Shown here piece after piece: positions 62,221-64,000 of a stretch of 64,000 nucleotides of DNA (position 1 is the stretch's first letter; every line of letters begins with the position of its first letter). The notes under the pieces are model-generated. The model ran no database searches. It saw nothing but the letters and a program-made list of their open reading frames with translations, and was not told where the DNA came from. The position numbers and the translations under genes are program-made. The stretch lies in assembly GCA_016937575.1 (NCBI GenBank), contig JAFHKN010000002.1, positions 1,860,001 to 1,924,000 on the forward strand, given 5' to 3'. Origin of the DNA: Roseomonas aeriglobus (GTDB taxonomy: Bacteria; Pseudomonadota; Alphaproteobacteria; Sphingomonadales; Sphingomonadaceae).

Positions 62221-62235
62221 GATAGCCAAGCTATC
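62221..62235. repeat. Small hairpin after the deoxyhypusine-synthase-like gene
   Basis: Arms GATAGC and GCTATC surround a CAA loop, ten bases after the stop. A second hairpin, GTCACGGGA with TCCCGTGAC around a TTTAC loop, lies at about 62284-62306. Confidence 0.55.
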
Positions 62236-62379
62236 GGCGAGACGGCGCTAGGCCGGCCGGCACGGGCCGAGCCCGCGTCCGACGTCACGGGATTTACTCC
62301 CGTGACGGCCCCCTATGAGTTGCCTATCGCAATCGAATGATGCAGCCTCCCCCCGCGACCACCGGGGGGAGGCTTTTTC

Positions 62380-62811
62380 ATGCACCAGGACATTCTGAAA
62401 CCCGTCGTCGTCCTGATCGCCTGGACGCTCGTGATGTGGGCCTGGATGCTCGCCAAGCGCATCCCTGCGCTGAAGGCGGCGGGCATCGACCTCACCAAGC
62501 TGACCGGCAGCAAGACCGGTGACGCCGACCGCGTGCTGCCGGCCAAGGTCCAATGGCCGGCGCACAACTACAATCACCTGATGGAGCAGCCGACGATCTT
62601 CTACGCGGTGGCGATCGTCATCGCGCTGACGGGGACCGGCAACGGGGTCAACGCCTGGCTGGCGTGGGGCTATGCGGGCTTGCGGATCGTGCATTCGCTG
62701 GTGCAGGGGACGGTCAACAAGGTGGGCCCGCGCTTCGTCCTGTTCGTTGCCTCGACGCTGTGCCTGGTGGCGCTGACGCTGCATGCCGCTATGGCTGTGT
62801 TCCATGGCTAA
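62380..62811 (+). CDS. MAPEG-family membrane protein
   Basis: This 143-residue protein with four membrane helices matches the MAPEG family (membrane-associated eicosanoid/glutathione metabolism). Conserved parts are VQWPAHNYNHLMEQPTIFYA, LAWGYAGLRIVHSLVQGTVN and a last helix. Bacterial members are poorly understood. The 3' end overlaps the next gene by eight bases. Confidence 0.85.
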   Translation: MHQDILKPVVVLIAWTLVMWAWMLAKRIPALKAAGIDLTKLTGSKTGDADRVLPAKVQWPAHNYNHLMEQPTIFYAVAIVIALTGTGNGVNAWLAWGYAGLRIVHSLVQGTVNKVGPRFVLFVASTLCLVALTLHAAMAVFHG

Positions 62812-62989
62812 GGGCGAAGGATTCGAGCGGCACAAGCAGCCGTGGACCGCGGCGGAGCTGCAGAAGCTCCATACGCTGGCGAAAAAGGGCATGGCGCTCA
62901 AGGCGATCGCCAAGGCGCTGACCCGCAGCGAGGAATCGGTGAAGGACCGCGCAAAGGCCGACGGGTTGAATATCGCGAAGCTGCGATAG
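62804..62989 (+). CDS. Small HTH (Myb/SANT-like) protein
   Basis: This 61-residue basic protein has the pattern KQPWTAAELQKLHTLAKKGM then KAIAKALTRSEESVKDRAKA, resembling a three-helix SANT/Myb-type or sigma-region-4-like DNA-binding motif. ATG 62804 lies inside the end of the MAPEG gene, so it is probably cotranscribed. Function unknown. Confidence 0.72.
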   Translation: MAKGEGFERHKQPWTAAELQKLHTLAKKGMALKAIAKALTRSEESVKDRAKADGLNIAKLR

Positions 62990-62992
62990 GTC

Positions 62993-63093
62993 GATCGCCC
63001 TCACCCTTCCCACCGCCTGACGGCGGCGGCCCCTTCCCTCTCCTGGCGGGAGAGGGAGGGAGGCGCGAAGCGCCGGAAGGGTGAGGGTGATCG
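62993..63093. repeat. Inverted repeat between convergent genes
   Basis: Arms GATCGCCCTCACCCTTCC and the near-complement GGAAGGGTGAGGGTGATC lie four bases inside both stop codons. Inner palindromes are rich in CCTC and GGGAG. Layout as for the units around the YciB gene and at 58555-58651. Confidence 0.7.
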
Positions 63094-63097
63094 AGAT

Positions 63098-64000
63098 TTA
63101 AGCGAACATCCGCCGTACGCTGCGATCCAGCATCACGAGCTGCCACAGCGTCCGGCCGTGCTCGGCGCGGCCCGCGCGATGGTCCTCCGCCAGCCGGTCG
63201 AGTGCCGCGCGATCGAACCAGGCGCCCAGCACCGGCGACTTGCTCAGGCTCGCCGCTTCTCCGGCAAGCTCGCGGCGGAACCACGCGCTGACCGGCGTCA
63301 CGAAGCCCATCTTCGGCCGGTAGAGCACGTCCTTCGGCAGCCAGGGTTCGAGCGCTTTCTTCATCAGCCATTTGCCCTGCCCGCCCTGGATGCGCATCCG
63401 CTCGGGCAGGGTCGCGGCGAATTCGAGCAGGCGGTGGTCGAGCAGCGGCTCGCGTGCTTCCAGGCTGACCGCCATCGAGGTGCGATCGACCTTGGTCAGG
63501 ATGTCGCCCGGCAACCAGTGATGGATGTCGGCATATTGCGCGGCGTCGAGGCCCGAGCGCGCCGGCGCCGCCCGCATCGTCGCGATCATCGCATCCTCGC
63601 CGCGATGCCCGCCCAGGCTGCGGCGGAAGGCGTCGCCGTAAAGCCGGTCGCGGGTCGCGGGCGTCGTCACGCCGACCGCGCGCGCGTAGGCGGTGGCGCC
63701 ATCGTCGGCGAGCGCGAGCAAGGTCGACTTCGCCCGCAGCGGACGCGGCGCCCAGTCGGCCTTGGGATAGAGCCGGCCGAGCGTCCCGAACAATTTTTGC
63801 CGCATGTCACCCGGCAGCAGGCCGCGGACGCTCTCCTCGGCGGCATGGAAGCGGTAGCGGCGGTATCCGGCGAACGCCTCATCCGCGCCATCCCCCGACA
63901 GCGCGACCGTCACGCTCTCGCGCGCCAGTTCGCACACCCGGTAGGTGGCGAGCGCGGAGGCATCGGCGAAGGGTTCGTCAAACGCGTGGACCAAAGTGTC
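63098..64000 (-). CDS. Asparagine-synthase-like amidotransferase (5' part beyond window)
   Basis: The visible 300 codons are the synthetase domain of an asparagine synthase (glutamine-hydrolysing) type protein: DEPFADASALATYRVCELAR, VALSGDGADEAFAGYRRYRF, GDILTKVDRTSMAVSLEARE and the final LDRSVRRMFA. The frame is open past 64000, so the N-terminal glutaminase half lies outside. This ending is usual in amidotransferases linked to exosortase polysaccharide clusters (PEP-CTERM/XrtA type); a plain AsnB is the alternative. Confidence 0.85.
   Translation of the reverse strand, partial: DTLVHAFDEPFADASALATYRVCELARESVTVALSGDGADEAFAGYRRYRFHAAEESVRGLLPGDMRQKLFGTLGRLYPKADWAPRPLRAKSTLLALADDGATAYARAVGVTTPATRDRLYGDAFRRSLGGHRGEDAMIATMRAAPARSGLDAAQYADIHHWLPGDILTKVDRTSMAVSLEAREPLLDHRLLEFAATLPERMRIQGGQGKWLMKKALEPWLPKDVLYRPKMGFVTPVSAWFRRELAGEAASLSKSPVLGAWFDRAALDRLAEDHRAGRAEHGRTLWQLVMLDRSVRRMFA

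Noticed and set aside
1..64000. tRNA genes, CRISPR arrays, insertion sequences or prophage
   Set aside because: Reading both strands I found no T-loop plus acceptor pattern, no regularly spaced direct repeats with spacers and no transposase or integrase gene. A covariance-model and HMM scan would be needed to be certain.

Overview
The window is GC-rich, densely coded bacterial DNA. Several features point to an alphaproteobacterium close to Sphingomonas (family Sphingomonadaceae). These are a ChpT histidine phosphotransferase beside a chemotaxis operon, a psp operon with extra PspB-like proteins, an asparagine-synthase-type amidotransferase of the exosortase-linked kind, an ornithine decarboxylase next to a deoxyhypusine-synthase-like gene, and many GC-rich intergenic inverted repeats. 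The assignment is by gene content and style only. No rRNA or tRNA gene was recognised.

Layout. 0-6.3 kb: tamB (cut by the window edge) and tamA, outer-membrane protein assembly, on the minus strand. 6.4-9.5 kb: a MarR regulator divergent from hppD and hmgA (tyrosine to maleylacetoacetate). 9.5-13.4 kb: a DUF892 protein coupled to a coniferyl-type aldehyde dehydrogenase, a prepilin peptidase with no ordinary start codon, a small membrane protein and asd. 13.4-13.9 kb: a non-coding stretch with strong nested inverted repeats. 13.9-17.8 kb: an S9B dipeptidyl peptidase and a DUF418 membrane protein. 18-25.7 kb: rplS, trmD, rimM, rpsP and ffh, but the usual rpsP-rimM-trmD-rplS order is split by a phosphoesterase, a thioredoxin-reductase-like flavoprotein, a serine hydrolase and a VapBC pair whose toxin gene overlaps trmD. 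26-31.2 kb: a GGDEF-EAL protein, a DUF924 protein, mtaB, ftsY and the septation/membrane protein YciB. 31.3-36.4 kb: sodB, then pspF divergent from a sigma-54-type promoter and the operon pspABC, followed by five more small membrane proteins and sufE.

36.6-38.7 kb: a [2Fe-2S] protein, a J-domain protein, the RNase P RNA gene and an AmpD-type amidase. 38.7-44.6 kb: cheA-cheW-cheY-cheB-cheR plus chpT, with no chemoreceptor gene. 44.7-51.6 kb: a JAMM peptidase, rluD, rpoH, an outer-membrane protein, mtgA, ybaB-dnaX and an NTF2-like protein. 51.6-53.8 kb is accessory in character: a ParDE pair, a gene broken by an in-frame stop, the SRP RNA gene and a Trp/Arg/Gly-rich secreted protein. 53.9-59.6 kb: two tandem cysteine desulfurases coupled to a ferredoxin, a serine-less alpha/beta hydrolase, ferredoxin-NADP reductase and a threonine dehydratase. 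59.8-64 kb: ornithine decarboxylase, the deoxyhypusine-synthase-like enzyme, a MAPEG protein, a small HTH protein and the 3' part of an asparagine-synthase-like gene.

Recurring themes are four-base stop/start overlaps (ATGA, GTGA or TTGA), which suggest translational coupling, and short perfect inverted repeats with three-base loops concentrated between genes. The three core SRP parts (Ffh, FtsY and the RNA) all lie within 30 kb. The most unusual pieces are the PspB-like array after pspC and the toxin-antitoxin pair joined to the essential trmD-rplS genes.
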